Below, piece after piece: positions 14,273 through 14,446 of a DNA stretch of 14,446 nt. The notes beneath the pieces were generated by a model that searched no databases, had not been told where the DNA came from, and worked only from the letters and a program-made list of their open reading frames with translations. The translations under genes and the position numbers were made by a program. This DNA is from an uncultured Erysipelotrichaceae bacterium (lineage in GTDB: Bacteria > Bacillota_I > Bacilli_A > Erysipelotrichales > Coprobacillaceae): the NCBI GenBank assembly GCA_910588075.1, contig CAJUOS010000052.1, positions 1-14,446 on the forward strand, read 5' to 3'. Every line of letters begins with the position of its first letter. Position 1 is the first letter of the stretch.

Positions 14273-14302
14273 TTAGATTTTGAATTGTATTACAAAATCT
14301 TT
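14273..14302 (+). terminator. Possible terminator hairpin
   Basis: AGATTTTG and CAAAATCT, beginning near 14274 and ending near 14299, form an 8-bp stem around a 10-nt loop that contains most of one GTATTACAA copy, followed by a run of T. No plus-strand gene ends nearby, so a role in attenuation or in a small RNA is possible. Confidence 0.4.
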
Positions 14303-14446
14303 TTTGTTTTACTTTCGTATTACAAGAAAATAGAAAATATTATATAAAAAGGGCTAGTTATTTTACAATATGTATTACAAATAACCCGTTTTTTCTACCT
14401 AAAAACTAACCAATTTGTACCAAAATTTGATATTTTTAAAAGAAAT

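Larger units (their letters stand above)
14221..14380 (+). repeat. Four GTATTACAA direct repeats
   Basis: Exact GTATTACAA at 14221-14229, 14287-14295, 14317-14325 and 14372-14380. The core GTATTAC is itself an inverted repeat (GTA-T-TAC), and two copies extend to TGTATTACA with matching arms. Spacing is irregular (66, 30 and 55 bp). Further single copies occur at 7821-7829 and, on the other strand, at 11180-11188 inside a gene. Confidence 0.75.
14075..14446. other. Noncoding, repeat-rich stretch at the window end
   Basis: About 370 bp without any plausible coding frame on either strand. It holds four copies of GTATTACAA, two of TACCTAAAA, two of GTACCAAA, a 19-bp perfect palindrome and hairpins with T-runs. 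No tRNA, rRNA or CRISPR array is seen. It may be the long control region of a gene beyond the window edge or an unrecognised noncoding element. Confidence 0.7.

Noticed and set aside
14221..14380. GTATTACAA repeats as a CRISPR array
   Set aside because: The repeat unit is only 9 bp, spacing varies from 30 to 66 bp, and no cas gene is present.

Overview
This is a very AT-rich, low-GC Gram-positive (Firmicutes) chromosomal segment. Strong AGGAGG-type ribosome sites, TTG starts, FeoA/FeoB iron uptake and several gut-Firmicute small-protein families suggest an Erysipelotrichia- or Clostridia-like gut bacterium. I infer the lineage from style only; no rRNA gene is present. Most genes lie on the minus strand. 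The plus-strand exceptions are a nicotinamidase-like gene plus ilvE, and the ibrA-ibrB pair.

Left part (1-3894, minus strand): feoA and feoB (ferrous iron transporter, overlapping by 47 bp), then a LUD-domain protein with a cysteine-rich tail, then malQ (4-alpha-glucanotransferase, cut by the window edge before its acid/base residue). A divergent promoter region (3895-4032) leads into a nicotinamidase/isochorismatase-like hydrolase and the branched-chain aminotransferase ilvE (4033-5740), which ends in a GC-rich terminator facing a second terminator from the opposite strand.

Middle (5770-8463, minus): a GNAT acetyltransferase, a DUF1294 membrane protein, an XpaC-type membrane protein and a DUF218 (SanA/YdcF) membrane protein. 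Divergent from the last is the most interesting locus: ibrA-ibrB, a PAPS-reductase-like (DUF3440) protein translationally coupled to a ParB/sulfiredoxin-fold protein. It has a full-consensus promoter, roughly 10-bp-phased TGACAA repeats and a perfect 8-bp inverted repeat at the start of the transcript.

Right part (10515-14022, minus): a short accessory run holding DUF6194, a MNT-type nucleotidyltransferase, a frameshifted pyridoxamine-phosphate-oxidase-like gene, a second GNAT acetyltransferase, a 46-codon remnant of an unidentified protein, a small lipoprotein and an XRE regulator with two membrane segments. The mixture of a frameshifted gene, a gene remnant and small unrelated genes suggests a decaying accessory region. 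The last ~400 bp (14041-14446) is noncoding and unusually repeat-rich: four GTATTACAA copies, two TACCTAAAA, two GTACCAAA and a perfect 19-bp palindrome.
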